49,311 nt of DNA from Methanobacterium_C sp963845285 (GCA_963845285.1 CAWJRO010000012.1:1-49311), one strand, 5' to 3'. Numbered from the stretch's first letter, positions 1 to 8,952 are shown. Numbers and translations are program-made. Notes: generated from the letters alone by a model not told the origin.

Positions 1-49
1 CTACAAAACCCAGAATATATAATAAAAAATCCGCTTGTTTAGTTTCCAT
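1..49 (-). CDS. Partial CDS, N-terminus of an unknown protein running off the left edge
   Basis: On the minus strand an ATG at 49-47 is preceded by a strong Shine-Dalgarno GGAGGA (about 55-60) at good spacing. Sixteen codons are readable before the edge, beginning METKQADFLLYILGFV. The hydrophobic run after a short polar start suggests a small membrane protein or a signal anchor. The family is not recognised. The start is well supported by the ribosome binding site; the product is unknown. Confidence 0.55.
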   Translation of the reverse strand, partial: METKQADFLLYILGFV

Positions 50-88
50 CTTTTTCCTCCTTAATATTAACAAAAATCCCTATATTCA

Positions 89-226
89 ATGCTAAATTAT
101 TATTGGAGCAACTATATAAAATTTACGCTCAAAGCTCTTGAAAAGGAACTGTTTTACATAGAATACTCAGTGCAAACAAAAACAGTAGAAAAGGACTTTC
201 AGAAAAATTATGCAGTAAAAAGATAG
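89..226 (+). CDS. Possible small ORF, 45 residues, unknown
   Basis: An open frame from ATG 89 to TAG 224-226 encodes a 45-residue lysine- and aromatic-rich peptide. It has no clear ribosome binding site and no recognised family. It starts about 40 bp from the divergent partial gene. It could be a small gene, a relic or chance in AT-rich DNA. Confidence 0.15.
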   Translation: MLNYYWSNYIKFTLKALEKELFYIEYSVQTKTVEKDFQKNYAVKR

Positions 227-568
227 TCCTTTAATTTATTGTTAAAAGATTTTAAAGAATGCCTAGCCAAAAAAAATTAGCATATCTTGTTTTCAGGAGA
301 TGTTTTCAGGAGACAATAATTAATTCATGAGACATCAATTAACAAAATTAGGGAATTACGATACTATAATGAATTAGGATATTATCCCTAAATTCAATGT
401 CCTTATAAAACTAAAGGCATTCACTAAAGAACCGGGAATGTACTATCAAAATAAATAGAAAAGGATAAAGAAGATTAAGTCCTATTCGATTCTTAATCTT
501 TTTCTTATTCATTTCCCTTACTTTAAAAAAAGATTTTCATTTTTTAAAAGAATCAAATTTCATCAATT

Positions 569-576
569 AAAAAAAA
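569..576 (-). terminator. T-run terminator candidate after the phoU-like gene
   Basis: Read on the minus strand, an uninterrupted T8 run lies about 10 nt past the stop codon of the PhoU-like gene. A second T7 run lies further down, near 526-532. Archaeal RNA polymerase terminates at such U-rich tracts without needing a hairpin. Confidence 0.5.
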
Positions 577-585
577 TATCAGGAT

Positions 586-1488
586 CTAATCTTTTGAAAT
601 CCTTCTAAAACGTTCCGGTGTTGTTGTACGTGGAATATTCCTGTAAAATTCTCCGGAAGCATCCACTATCTCAACAGAGATATCTCCAATCCGCTCAAAT
701 GCCTTAACAACCCTTGAAAGTGAAAGGTAGTAAGTTGAACGGTCCTTGTCCACAATGTCATCTTCAGCCATTAAGATAGCCATGTTGTTCAGTGCCTTTT
801 TCTGCAGTGCGTGAATTTTTTCCTCGTAGTCCATTACTTTGTCTTTAAGGTCAAGTTCCTCATTCAAAAATGATTTGACTGAGTATTTAACCATTTTTCG
901 GGATGTTTTAAACATTGATTTCAATATGCTAACCATTTCTTCATCAACTTCATAACATCCATTTAAGACAAAGTTTGCAATTTGACCTGTGTGGTCCGCT
1001 ATTCTTTCCAGATCATAGGCCATTTCACTGAATATCATGGTCTTGCTGAACTCAGAGTAAGGGTTTATGGATATAACTGTGTCAACAGATGAACGAACCT
1101 TCTCGTGCATGTTATTCGAAACATAATCCATCTCTAGGGCTTTGGTAGCCATATCCTTGTCATATTTTTCGAAAGATTCAAAGGACATGTCAAACTGTTC
1201 ACAGACATGTTCTGCCATGTTTTTCAACATTTCCTTGATTAAGTAAGTCCCTGCATGTTCCCTTGAAGTCGTTTCCTCGTTGAACATCTCTGAAAATTCA
1301 TCAAACTTCTTCAAATCAAGGATATATGCCCTTCTCACAACTCCACGTTTAACAAGTGGTTGAAGAAGTTTTGTAACATATCTTCTGGATAATCCAAGCT
1401 TATCTGCAATTTCATCCTGTGTAGACGGATTTTCGTGAAGTATGACGTCCAGCACGGCTTTAAGAGTACTGTTTGATTTATTTACCAT
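586..1488 (-). CDS. PhoU-family phosphate uptake regulator with N-terminal winged helix
   Basis: This 300-residue protein joins an N-terminal helix-turn-helix (about residues 20-55, DEIADKLGLSRRYVTKLL) to a C-terminal all-helical PhoU region (about 85-285). The PhoU part has typical repeats such as YDLERIADHTGQIANF and FERIGDISVEI, whose acidic clusters bind metal in this family. PhoU proteins modulate phosphate transport and its regulation. The fused DNA-binding domain suggests that this archaeal version also acts directly as a transcription regulator. It starts 5 bp after the stop of the upstream membrane-protein gene on the same strand, so the two are probably one operon. No pst transport genes lie in the window. 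The family call is firm; the regulatory role is inferred. Confidence 0.88.
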   Translation of the reverse strand: MVNKSNSTLKAVLDVILHENPSTQDEIADKLGLSRRYVTKLLQPLVKRGVVRRAYILDLKKFDEFSEMFNEETTSREHAGTYLIKEMLKNMAEHVCEQFDMSFESFEKYDKDMATKALEMDYVSNNMHEKVRSSVDTVISINPYSEFSKTMIFSEMAYDLERIADHTGQIANFVLNGCYEVDEEMVSILKSMFKTSRKMVKYSVKSFLNEELDLKDKVMDYEEKIHALQKKALNNMAILMAEDDIVDKDRSTYYLSLSRVVKAFERIGDISVEIVDASGEFYRNIPRTTTPERFRRISKD

Positions 1489-1493
1489 TTATA

Positions 1494-2108
1494 TCACACT
1501 ATTTTCCTTCTCTTGGTTTTCCTACTTTTTTCATTTACGATCGTCACAGATTCTTTTGCTATGGATATTATAACATACGAAAGTGCTGCAATAACCACTA
1601 AAGAAATTATAACCCCTAAATTTGCGTACATCATGGCGTATAAATCTGTTATAGGCGTGTGAAGATCAGAGAATCCACCTAAAAGTTTTATTACACCAAC
1701 TCCCAGTACTATGTAACCATAGTCCTTTTTTATATTCGATGGTTCCAGCAAAGGGTATATTCCCATTATTATAAGCCCAAATCCAATGGATCTGAAGAGG
1801 TTACCTCCAGTTGCATGTTCGAGTGTGTTGAGAATATACTCCGGCTTCCAGTATACAGATGCTAGGAGATATAAAATTTCAACCGCCAGTATAATTATGA
1901 GTGGGAATATATAAACAATTTTTTTTGTTTCCACTCTTTGAGTTTTAACACCTTCAAGAGGCTCTTTAAAGATATGTGTCATTAACTGGTACAACATAGA
2001 CCCTAAAACGGCCCCAATAATTGTTCCTCCGACACCAAGTATGGCCGTGGCGTACGCAACCAGACCGGAGATAACTCCAGCCATCAATATATCCAACGTT
2101 TTTGACAT
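1494..2108 (-). CDS. Conserved multi-pass membrane protein, co-transcribed with the PhoU-like gene
   Basis: The 204-residue protein has about five hydrophobic segments (near residues 8-40, 64-87, 105-122, 130-145 and 160-185). It ends in a very basic tail (KSRKTKRRKIV), which by the positive-inside rule should be cytoplasmic. The first segment is glycine-rich. The start is supported by GTGAT just upstream of ATG. It precedes the PhoU-like gene by 5 bp, so a role in the same phosphate-related response is plausible but unproven. I do not recognise the family. Confidence 0.7.
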   Translation of the reverse strand: MSKTLDILMAGVISGLVAYATAILGVGGTIIGAVLGSMLYQLMTHIFKEPLEGVKTQRVETKKIVYIFPLIIILAVEILYLLASVYWKPEYILNTLEHATGGNLFRSIGFGLIIMGIYPLLEPSNIKKDYGYIVLGVGVIKLLGGFSDLHTPITDLYAMMYANLGVIISLVVIAALSYVIISIAKESVTIVNEKSRKTKRRKIV

Positions 2109-2202
2109 TTTATCACTTCAAAAAAAGTTAATTCACAATAAACATTCTTCTTTTTAGATTTTTTTCTTTTTAGATTTTCTTTTTAGTTTTTTTAGTTTTT
2201 AG

Positions 2203-2212
2203 ATTTATATAT
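2203..2212 (-). promoter_or_regulatory. TATA box candidate for the membrane protein-phoU operon
   Basis: On the minus strand ATATATAAAT lies about 95 nt upstream of the ATG at 2108. Transcription would begin near 2180 and give a leader of about 70 nt. That leader is almost entirely A-rich and made of near-repeats of AAAATCTAAAAAG. The match to an archaeal TATA element is good, but no start site is known. Confidence 0.45.
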
Positions 2213-2257
2213 GACATCAACTTCAAGATTTTTTGCTATAAAAATCTTTCCATTGCT

Positions 2258-2285
2258 ACGTGATCACATGAACGTGATCACATGA
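2258..2285. promoter_or_regulatory. Perfect 14-bp tandem repeat with palindromic cores, operator candidate
   Basis: ACGTGATCACATGA occurs twice head-to-tail without a spacer (2258-2271 and 2272-2285). Each unit contains the 8-bp palindrome GTGATCAC. The pair sits about 45 bp upstream of the TATA candidate for the minus-strand PhoU operon. That arrangement would suit two dimers of a regulator bound on one face of the helix. The PhoU-like HTH protein is an obvious but untested candidate binder. Confidence 0.45.
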
Positions 2286-2689
2286 TGGATTTAAAAATCT
2301 TTAAAAATTTATCTTCAAGATTAAAAGAATAATTTCAAATCCCCATCAGTAGAACTGAAAAAATAAATCCTTAAAATTGAGCAATTAATCATTTGATGTG
2401 CTAGATCATTTACTAAAATTTAGTATTTTATTCTATTTTTATTAATTTGTTTACTAAAACTCAAGCAACCAAATTGTGCATTATTTAAATGTAAATTTTT
2501 GAATTGGAAATGATTTAAAATTTTTGGTTAAATTGTTTTATTTAAACTATATGTTTTTAATATTTTTTTATCCATTATTATATCTGTTGATTGAAACCAA
2601 CAAAAAAACTGTTTCAAATAAAAAGAGATGAAAAATTGATAAAAAATTTGATTTACGAACTCCAAAAATCAATCAAATCCGAAAAATAA

Positions 2690-2760
2690 GCCTTAGGGGG
2701 GAATTGAACCCCCGACCTATGCCTTACCAAGGCATCGCTCTACCCCTGAGCCACTAAGGC
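2690..2760 (-). tRNA. tRNA-Thr (anticodon GGT)
   Basis: The reverse complement folds as a 71-nt cloverleaf. Acceptor GCCTTAG pairs with CTAAGGC. The anticodon stem ATGCC/GGCAT closes the loop TTGGTAA, giving anticodon GGT. The T-loop is the standard GTTCAATTC type. No intron is seen and CCA is not encoded. Confidence 0.95.
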
Positions 2761-2856
2761 ATTAAATATATATTCGTTTATATTGAATTTTATTTTAATT
2801 TATTTATTTATTTTAATCTAATTAATTGGTAAAATTAGATATTAAATAAATTTAAG

Positions 2857-2940
2857 TGCAGGGGATGGGATTCGAACCCACGTAGGCCTACGCCAGAGGA
2901 TCTTAAGTCCACCCCCTTTGGCCAGCTCGGGCACCCCTGC
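2857..2940 (-). tRNA. tRNA-Leu (anticodon TAA)
   Basis: The reverse complement gives an 84-nt class II tRNA. Acceptor GCAGGGG pairs with CCCCTGC, followed by discriminator A. The anticodon loop CTTAAGA reads TAA, and a long variable arm follows. The T-arm has GGTTCGAATCC. It lies about 100 bp upstream of tRNA-Thr on the same strand. The anticodon stem appears to carry one mismatch. Confidence 0.93.
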
Positions 2941-3529
2941 ATTATGACGCATACATCGAACTTGGTTAACGTTCTATATTAAGTTAACGGTTTCATCAAA
3001 TGATTTTACCATTTATCTAATTTATATCATCTTAAATATAAATACAACGGTTAAATCTTAAAATATCACATAAAAAGTTTTAAATATTATTCACAAATAA
3101 ACAAAACCATGTTTTTAGTAATATTAAAAGAATTTAATAGATTTAAATGATAAATATTCAATTTAAGAGTTTAAAATAATTTTATGAACTTAAATTTATA
3201 GAATCATTTAATTAGTTAATGAAGTAACTTATTAAACTTGTTGAGATAATAAGTCCAATTAAACTCTTCTTTAATCGGATTAAACTGCTTTTTTCAGGTT
3301 TATTCAGATAGATAGTGTAAAACTTCGGTACTTAACTATATTTTTCAATCTTTAACCTGAACTTAGAAATGAAGTGTAAAAATGGAAGTATATAAATATT
3401 TCAAAATCTTGATTGATTGTCCATTCAATACAAAATTCAACAAGTGCACAGTTACTGTTATCTATTAAGTCAATCATTAAATTATATCTAGACAGGAAAA
3501 CCTCATTTATTTTAGAAAACGTGGTCTGA
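2941..3529. other. Intergenic region between tRNA-Leu and the ferredoxin gene
   Basis: This is an AT-rich gap without a supported gene. A TATA-like TATAAATA at 3391-3398 could drive the plus-strand ferredoxin/reductase pair, although this would give a leader of about 110 nt. On the minus strand, AATATAG near 2974-2983 could belong to the tRNA-Leu promoter. Confidence 0.3.
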
Positions 3530-3754
3530 ATGAATTTTATAACTGAACGTTGCGGATACTGTGGTGCATGTGTTAGTGTGTGCCCCAAAAATATTTTAGA
3601 ACTTAAAGAAAACAGAATAGATCTTAATGATGGATGTGAAGAATGTGGTGCATGTGCAGAAGTATGCCCTCTTGGGGCCCTTAGACTTGATTCTAAGATA
3701 GAAAAGAGAACATTTAAGGAGATAAATAAGAAATTGAGGGTTCAAAATGAGTAA
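3530..3754 (+). CDS. 2[4Fe-4S] ferredoxin
   Basis: The 74-residue protein has two classical cluster motifs, CGYCGACVSVCP (residues 8-19) and CEECGACAEVCP (about 36-47). It should therefore bind two [4Fe-4S] clusters and act as a cytoplasmic electron carrier. GTGGT just upstream supports the ATG. Its last 8 nt overlap the start of the geranylgeranyl reductase gene, so the two are translationally coupled. In methanogens a small ferredoxin encoded next to this reductase is known to serve as its electron donor, and that is the likely role here. The C-terminal basic tail (about 55-74) is not part of the cluster fold. Confidence 0.9.
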   Translation: MNFITERCGYCGACVSVCPKNILELKENRIDLNDGCEECGACAEVCPLGALRLDSKIEKRTFKEINKKLRVQNE

Positions 3755-4904
3755 AATGAACTACGACGTAGTTGTTGTAGGTGGCAGAATTGCAGGATCA
3801 ATTTCATCCCTCTTTGCATCAAAAAATGGTGTAGACGTCTTAATGATCGAAAAAAGGCAGGAAATAGGAACTCCAGTCCAATGCGCCGAAGGCACTACCT
3901 ATGGAACATTTGAAACCCTTGAGATGAAACCCTCCCAGAAATATATCTGTTCAGAAATAGATAAAGCAAATGTACATGCACCAGACGGCAGAATTATTAA
4001 GGTACAGAATGAAACAACAAAAGGTTACATCTTAGAGAGAAAAATCTTTGATAAACAGCTTGCAATTAAATCTGCAAAGGCAGGAACAGACATAATGATC
4101 AAAACCGGCGTAAAAGACCTGATAATTGACAAAGGTAAGGTCTGCGGGGTAGTTGCAGACCATCTGGGCGAGACCATAAAAGTGAAGGCCGATGTTGTCA
4201 TAGCAGCAGATGGGGTTGAATCAACCATAGCAAGAAAAGCAGGCTTAAAAACCACTAAAAATCCTAAGGATATATGTTCATGCGCCCAGTATGAACTGGT
4301 TGGTTTGGATGTAGATCCCGGGTCGCTAGAATTTTATTTTGGAGAGAAAACTGCACCTGGAGGATATGGATGGATCTTTCCAAAGGGGGACGGTATTGCA
4401 AACGTTGGACTGGGTGTAAGAGGATCTGCAGAAACTGCCTACCATTACCTCAAAAAATTCGCCTCAAAATTTGATGCAACACCAGTTGAACTCAATGTAG
4501 GAGGAGTACCATTATCAGGGCCTGTTAAAAAAACATTTACAGATGGTTTAATGGTTGTTGGAGATGCTGCAGGACAAGTAGATCCTGTAACTGGAGGCGG
4601 GATCCACTTAACAGCTTCTTGTAGCAGAATAGCAGGCGAAGTTGCGGCAGAAGCTGTCAAAAGAGGAGATACAAGTTCAAAATCCTTAAAAAGGTATGAT
4701 GATCTCTGGAGAAATAAATTAGGAAAGAACTTAGGATTATCACTTAAATATCGAAAAATAGCAGATAAACTCACTGATAAAGACATGAATTCACTTGCAG
4801 AATTTTTAGAATACAGTGATTTCAATTCAATTTCTAAAATATCATCTCTCAAATTTTTAGGCAAACATCCAAATCTTTTAAAGCTTCTAAAAGATATTTT
4901 GTAA
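3747..4904 (+). CDS. Geranylgeranyl reductase (digeranylgeranylglycerophospholipid reductase)
   Basis: The 385-residue flavoprotein saturates the isoprenoid chains of archaeal ether lipids, using electrons passed to FAD. The N-terminal dinucleotide fold (DVVVVGGRIAGS, residues 6-17, with an acidic end at MIEKR) is present. So are the PVQCAEG loop typical of the family (about 42-48), YGWIFPKG near 212 and the second FAD motif GDAAGQVDPVTGGG (272-285). GAGGG lies 6 nt before ATG 3747. The gene overlaps the ferredoxin gene by 8 nt. Length and motif order match methanogen homologues. Confidence 0.92.
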   Translation: MSKMNYDVVVVGGRIAGSISSLFASKNGVDVLMIEKRQEIGTPVQCAEGTTYGTFETLEMKPSQKYICSEIDKANVHAPDGRIIKVQNETTKGYILERKIFDKQLAIKSAKAGTDIMIKTGVKDLIIDKGKVCGVVADHLGETIKVKADVVIAADGVESTIARKAGLKTTKNPKDICSCAQYELVGLDVDPGSLEFYFGEKTAPGGYGWIFPKGDGIANVGLGVRGSAETAYHYLKKFASKFDATPVELNVGGVPLSGPVKKTFTDGLMVVGDAAGQVDPVTGGGIHLTASCSRIAGEVAAEAVKRGDTSSKSLKRYDDLWRNKLGKNLGLSLKYRKIADKLTDKDMNSLAEFLEYSDFNSISKISSLKFLGKHPNLLKLLKDIL

Positions 4905-5020
4905 ACCTAATTAATATAATTTAAATTACATTTTTTGTAACGCTCAAGATCTAACTTTAAAAATTTATAAAAATTAAAAAATTAATTTAATTTTTCTTTT
5001 AATATCCTTTAAAATTAATA

Positions 5021-5202
5021 GAAAATTTCTATTAACCTTCATTTAGTGTTGATATCATGTTTAGAAATAGTTTTATGATATTTATTAACGACTTAATTGG
5101 TTTATTAATGGCCAATAATTGTCTTAAATGGCATATTTATTTGTGATAACTAAGTTCTAACTTTTTAATATTATTAAATTTTAGATGTTTTTAGAAATTT
5201 TC
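5021..5202 (+). mobile_element. MITE family 1, copy 1 (182 bp, subtype A)
   Basis: This non-coding element has ends GAAAATTTCTA and TAGAAATTTTC, matching the family terminal inverted repeat GAGAATTTCTA with one change in each arm. It is flanked by the direct repeat AATA (5017-5020 and 5203-5206). Its interior aligns with the copies at 17752, 21624 and 25119 and is closest to the last. It lies 70 bp left of the IS1182-type element. Confidence 0.8.
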
Positions 5203-5273
5203 AATAACTTAAATGAAATAATATTGGATATTTAATTTCTTACCTTAGTGAAAATCTTCATTTAAAATTTATT

Positions 5274-7034
5274 GAGGCTGTCTCATGATTGACTTTTTTT
5301 TGGATTTTCTTTTCTGATTTTTTTCCTTTTAAGGGTTATATTTATATTTAAGGTGTTACTATATTTTATTTAGAGATTTATAGTTTTTTGGTGGTGTTTT
5401 TTATGGCTTTGAGAGAAGATAGGATTGGTCAGACTTGGTTGGTGCCTAGGCGTGTTATGGATTTTATTCCGGAAAATCATATTTGTTATTTTATTGCTAA
5501 TTTGGTGGAAGAGTTAGATTTTAAAAAAATAGACCAGAGATACAGGTGCACTAAGGGTAAGGCAGCTTATTCTCGCCGAATGTTATTGAGAGTGGTTATT
5601 ATGGCTTCGGTTGATGGTGTGTTTTCATCTAGGCGGGTTGCAAGGCTTGCGGAGGAAAATGTGATTTATATGTATCTTTCAGGTATGGATAAGCCGGATT
5701 TCCATACAATTTGCAGATTTAAAATCGAATGCAGCAAACAAATTGAAGAAGCGTTTGAAATGACTGTGAATGTTGCTAAAAATATGGATATGGTTCAATT
5801 GAACCATATCGCAATAGATGGTACTAAAATCAAAGCTAACGCTTCCCCAGCTAATCTAATTAATCAAAAAGAAATACATACAGTTCGTCAGATATTAAAA
5901 AAAGGAATAAAAACCGACAAGAAAGAAAACAAAATTTACGGCAATAAAAGAGGTGACGAAATACCACCAGAACTAACCAACCGTAAAAAAGTCCACGAAA
6001 TAATCCAAAAACTAAAAAACCAAACCAAAACCACTAATGAAAATAATGCTCCTAAAGAGGAGAATAAGCTGCATAGATCTTCAGTTAAGCTTCTGGAACG
6101 GGCCTGTTCCGGTAGTCCGGAAAAGGATCGTGTTTTGAAAAAATTGGATCATGCTGAAAGGGAGTTAGAAAAGACACCACAAAAGACTGTTAGTTTAACA
6201 GACCCTGAATCACGGTGGATGATGAATAAAAAGAATCGAATGGAACTTTCATATAATATGCAAATCGCAGTGGATTATGATTCAGGAATCATACTCGCCA
6301 GCACCATAACACAAGACCCTACAGACCACCACCAACTAATACCACAAATAGAACAAATACAAGAAACAATAGGACCCTTACCCAATTATACAAAGATTAG
6401 CGCAGATAACGGGTATTTTACACAAACAAATCTACAATATCTAGAAGAAAATGGATTAGATGGTTACATACCTAACAGAAAACAGGCACATAAACATAAA
6501 AACAAGTTAAAAAAGGATAAACTATTTTCCAAGTACAATTTCAAATATAATCATGTCGAAGACATTTATATTTGTCCAAATAACAGAAAATTAACTTATA
6601 AAAAGACATATGAGTATAATAACACTTGTATGCGCCAATATTATTGTAATGATTGTTTAAAATGTTCATATCAGACATTATGTGCTGGTAAGAATCGTTT
6701 TAGGATTATAACTGATTATGGTGGTGTTTTATCAAAGCGTATGGCTTTGAAAATGGAAACAAATCAAGGCAAGGAAGAGTTTGGTAAACGAAAACAGACC
6801 GTTGAATGGCCATTTGGGAATATAAAAGAGAATTTAAGATACACAGAGTTCCTAACACGCGGCATGAACGGAATAAAAACAGAAAAAAACCTAATTAACA
6901 TCTCACATAACATAAAAAGAATCTATAATCATAATAATTCTAAAATAAATAGGCAAAATCAAATAAATACCTGAAAAAAGAGGATTTTTTATAAAAACTT
7001 AAAAAATTAAAAACTTAATTCATGAGACAACCTC
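5274..7034 (+). mobile_element. IS1182-type insertion sequence, apparently intact (1761 bp)
   Basis: The left end GAGGCTGTCTCATGATTGA and the inverted right end GAGGTTGTCTCATGAATTA form an imperfect terminal inverted repeat. The element is flanked by the 5-bp direct repeat TTATT (5269-5273 and 7035-7039). It carries one full-length transposase gene. The four 107-bp MITEs of family 2 share its terminal 14-16 bp, and it is the only visible candidate to mobilise them. Confidence 0.88.
5403..6974 (+). CDS. IS1182-family transposase
   Basis: The 523-residue DDE transposase has an N-terminal DUF772-like domain (about residues 1-120, including RRMLLRVVIMASVDGVFSSRR). The catalytic segments are AIDGTKIKANAS (first Asp), ISADNGYFT (second Asp) and VEWPFGNIKENLRY (Glu). 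A lysine-rich linker lies between the first two. Four Cys in YCNDCLKCSYQTLC form a likely zinc knuckle before the last motif. ATG 5403 was chosen over an upstream in-frame GTG because GGTGGTG precedes it at good spacing. The frame is unbroken, so the enzyme is probably functional. Confidence 0.9.
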   Translation: MALREDRIGQTWLVPRRVMDFIPENHICYFIANLVEELDFKKIDQRYRCTKGKAAYSRRMLLRVVIMASVDGVFSSRRVARLAEENVIYMYLSGMDKPDFHTICRFKIECSKQIEEAFEMTVNVAKNMDMVQLNHIAIDGTKIKANASPANLINQKEIHTVRQILKKGIKTDKKENKIYGNKRGDEIPPELTNRKKVHEIIQKLKNQTKTTNENNAPKEENKLHRSSVKLLERACSGSPEKDRVLKKLDHAERELEKTPQKTVSLTDPESRWMMNKKNRMELSYNMQIAVDYDSGIILASTITQDPTDHHQLIPQIEQIQETIGPLPNYTKISADNGYFTQTNLQYLEENGLDGYIPNRKQAHKHKNKLKKDKLFSKYNFKYNHVEDIYICPNNRKLTYKKTYEYNNTCMRQYYCNDCLKCSYQTLCAGKNRFRIITDYGGVLSKRMALKMETNQGKEEFGKRKQTVEWPFGNIKENLRYTEFLTRGMNGIKTEKNLINISHNIKRIYNHNNSKINRQNQINT

Positions 7035-7244
7035 TTATTAAATAGAAATAAATTAATTTAAGCTTTTATTCGTTCTAACAAGATTAAAAAGTGATATTAA
7101 TCATTTAAATATATTAATTTACTAAAATTACAGTTTAAGGTGTTTTATATAAAATTTGGAATATTATCCCTTAAAGTTTTATCCCCTTAAAAAGTTCAAA
7201 AACCTTAAAAATATAAGAAAGTTAGAACAAAACTTAATAATTAT

Positions 7245-8660
7245 GTGATAAGTGATGTGTTAACTTTCTGTATTTGCAGTGGGGCCAGAGATATGGAACA
7301 ATGCAACAGTGTTTTTGAACCGGACATAGGATATATGGAAGAAAATAGGGATGTCAATGGTTTAATTAAAGCTCTTAAAGATAATAATCTTATAATAAGA
7401 AAAAATGCAGCCGTAGCATTGAAAAAAGTCAAAGATGATCGAGCTGTTGAACCACTGATAGAATCTTTAAGGTATGAAAACTGGCAGGATGAATATGTCA
7501 TTTTAAGTACTGTAAGAGCAAATTCAGCAGAAGCACTTGGAATATTAGGAGATAAAAGGGCTGTTGAACCTCTAATTAATGCATTATTTAAAGATGTGGA
7601 TGAAGAAGTTCGCTGGAAGGCTGCATATGCCCTTGGAGAAATAGGTGATGAATCTGCAGTAAAACCATTAATTAAAGCCCTTAACGATAGCAGATGGATT
7701 GTTAGATGGCATGTAGCCACTGCTCTTGGAACAATAGGTGATGAAAGAGCTGTTGAACCATTGATCAATGCACTGGACGATGTTGACGGACACGTCAGGA
7801 AGTACGCAGCAGTTGCCCTGGGGGATATAGGTGATGAAAGAGCTATTCTTTATTTAGTCAAAACCCTTGACGATACCGATGAAGACGTAATAGGAAAATC
7901 CATAGTGGCCCTTGGAAAAATGGGCGATGTTGCAATTGAACCTCTTATAGATTCATTTGAAGATGTGAATTGGCGTGTAAAAGGGAAAATAGCAGAAATT
8001 CTTGGAAATACAAATGATGAGCGAGCTGTTGAACTTTTAATCAATGTTCTCAAAAGTAAAAATTCAAAAGATATAAATAAATATGTGCGGGGAAAAGCTG
8101 CGGAAGCTCTGGGAAAAATAGGTGATGAAAGAGCTGTTGAACCTTTAATCAAAGCACTTGATGAAAAATATATATATGTGCGACTTAAAGCAGAAGATGC
8201 ACTTGAAAGGATTAGATCCGCTGGAAAAGTATTTTGGATAATGCACTATGACAATGGTGAAATATCTTTCGATTACCCCACAAGCTGGGAAGTTGTAGAA
8301 CATATGGATGAGAAAAAGATAATAAAAGGAAGCTGTGCAAACAGTGCATTAACATTCTCTATCAACAGACTCGAAGATGCAAGCGATGTCAGTCAGGAAG
8401 AATTTGCAGAAATATTGAAAAACGTTTTTTTAATCCAAAACAGCAAGATCGTATCAAGTACAACATTTAAAACAAATGGCATGGACGCTTATTTATTACT
8501 GGGCGAGAACCCCCACGTGTCCATGACAAAAATAATGATTGTGGCATTCAAAAGAAAGGATTTACTTTATTATCTATGGTTTTCAGGAGAGCCTGAAATT
8601 TTTAACAGTTTGAATGATGATATTGAGTTCATAGTTGAAAGTTTCAGGATAGACAGATGA
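7245..8660 (+). CDS. HEAT-repeat protein with a C-terminal PsbP-like domain
   Basis: About eight HEAT/PBS-lyase-type repeats of roughly 31 residues fill the first 320 residues, built around the phrase GDERAVEPLIxAL. Such superhelical scaffolds bind proteins. Residues 325-471 form a separate alpha/beta domain (ISFDYPTSWEVV early on) that resembles PsbP/DUF1795-type domains; this is judged by eye. Adjacent repeats are nearly identical in DNA, which suggests recent repeat duplication. The start is uncertain: GTG 7245 opens the frame, but ATG 7293 or ATG 7335, the latter directly before the first repeat, may be used. The gene sits alone between two mobile elements. Its function is unknown. Confidence 0.72.
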   Translation: MISDVLTFCICSGARDMEQCNSVFEPDIGYMEENRDVNGLIKALKDNNLIIRKNAAVALKKVKDDRAVEPLIESLRYENWQDEYVILSTVRANSAEALGILGDKRAVEPLINALFKDVDEEVRWKAAYALGEIGDESAVKPLIKALNDSRWIVRWHVATALGTIGDERAVEPLINALDDVDGHVRKYAAVALGDIGDERAILYLVKTLDDTDEDVIGKSIVALGKMGDVAIEPLIDSFEDVNWRVKGKIAEILGNTNDERAVELLINVLKSKNSKDINKYVRGKAAEALGKIGDERAVEPLIKALDEKYIYVRLKAEDALERIRSAGKVFWIMHYDNGEISFDYPTSWEVVEHMDEKKIIKGSCANSALTFSINRLEDASDVSQEEFAEILKNVFLIQNSKIVSSTTFKTNGMDAYLLLGENPHVSMTKIMIVAFKRKDLLYYLWFSGEPEIFNSLNDDIEFIVESFRIDR

Positions 8661-8952
8661 AATAAGCACATGGATAACTTTAAAATTAATTTTTCAAACT
8701 TTTTACTACTTAATTCTTTTAAGAATTAAATTTTCAAATTTTTTATCTTAATCATCCCTTTCTTAATCCTCCTTTAATCTTAATCTTCATTCATTTTTTA
8801 AATTTTGATCACATTTTTCTCATTTCTCCATTTTAAAAAATCTTCCGTAGAATATCTTAAATAAAAAGATAACTTACAACAAAAAAATAGACATGAAAAA
8901 GATTCATAAAGATTTCATAAATTAACACAAATTTTTACAAACGAGGAATTAA

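Larger units (their letters stand above)
50..585. other. Intergenic region, mostly featureless
   Basis: Apart from the doubtful 45-residue ORF, this AT-rich gap holds a short direct repeat of TTTTCAGGAGA (290-300 and 303-313). It also holds a 15-nt match (320-334) to the right end of the IS1182-type element at 5274-7034, and a 9-bp inverted repeat AAGATTAAG/CTTAATCTT (471-479 and 492-500). The last, with T-runs nearby, may help end transcription of the PhoU operon. Confidence 0.4.
2109..2689. other. Intergenic region upstream of the phoU operon
   Basis: Besides the TATA candidate and the 14-bp tandem repeat, this AT-rich gap shows no open frame with a ribosome binding site and no structured RNA that I recognise. 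The minus-strand tRNA-Thr begins just beyond it. Confidence 0.4.

Noticed and set aside
471..500. Bacterial-type intrinsic terminator hairpin
   Set aside because: The 9-bp AT-rich stem has a 12-nt loop and weak pairing, and lies about 90 nt past the stop; the nearer T8 run is the better archaeal terminator candidate.
3352..3588. Minus-strand ORF overlapping the ferredoxin start
   Set aside because: It has no family signature and conflicts with the strongly supported ferredoxin gene.
5274..7034. Family 2 MITEs as internal deletion derivatives of this IS copy
   Set aside because: Only the terminal 14-16 bp match; the interior of the MITEs does not align with the sub-terminal IS sequence.
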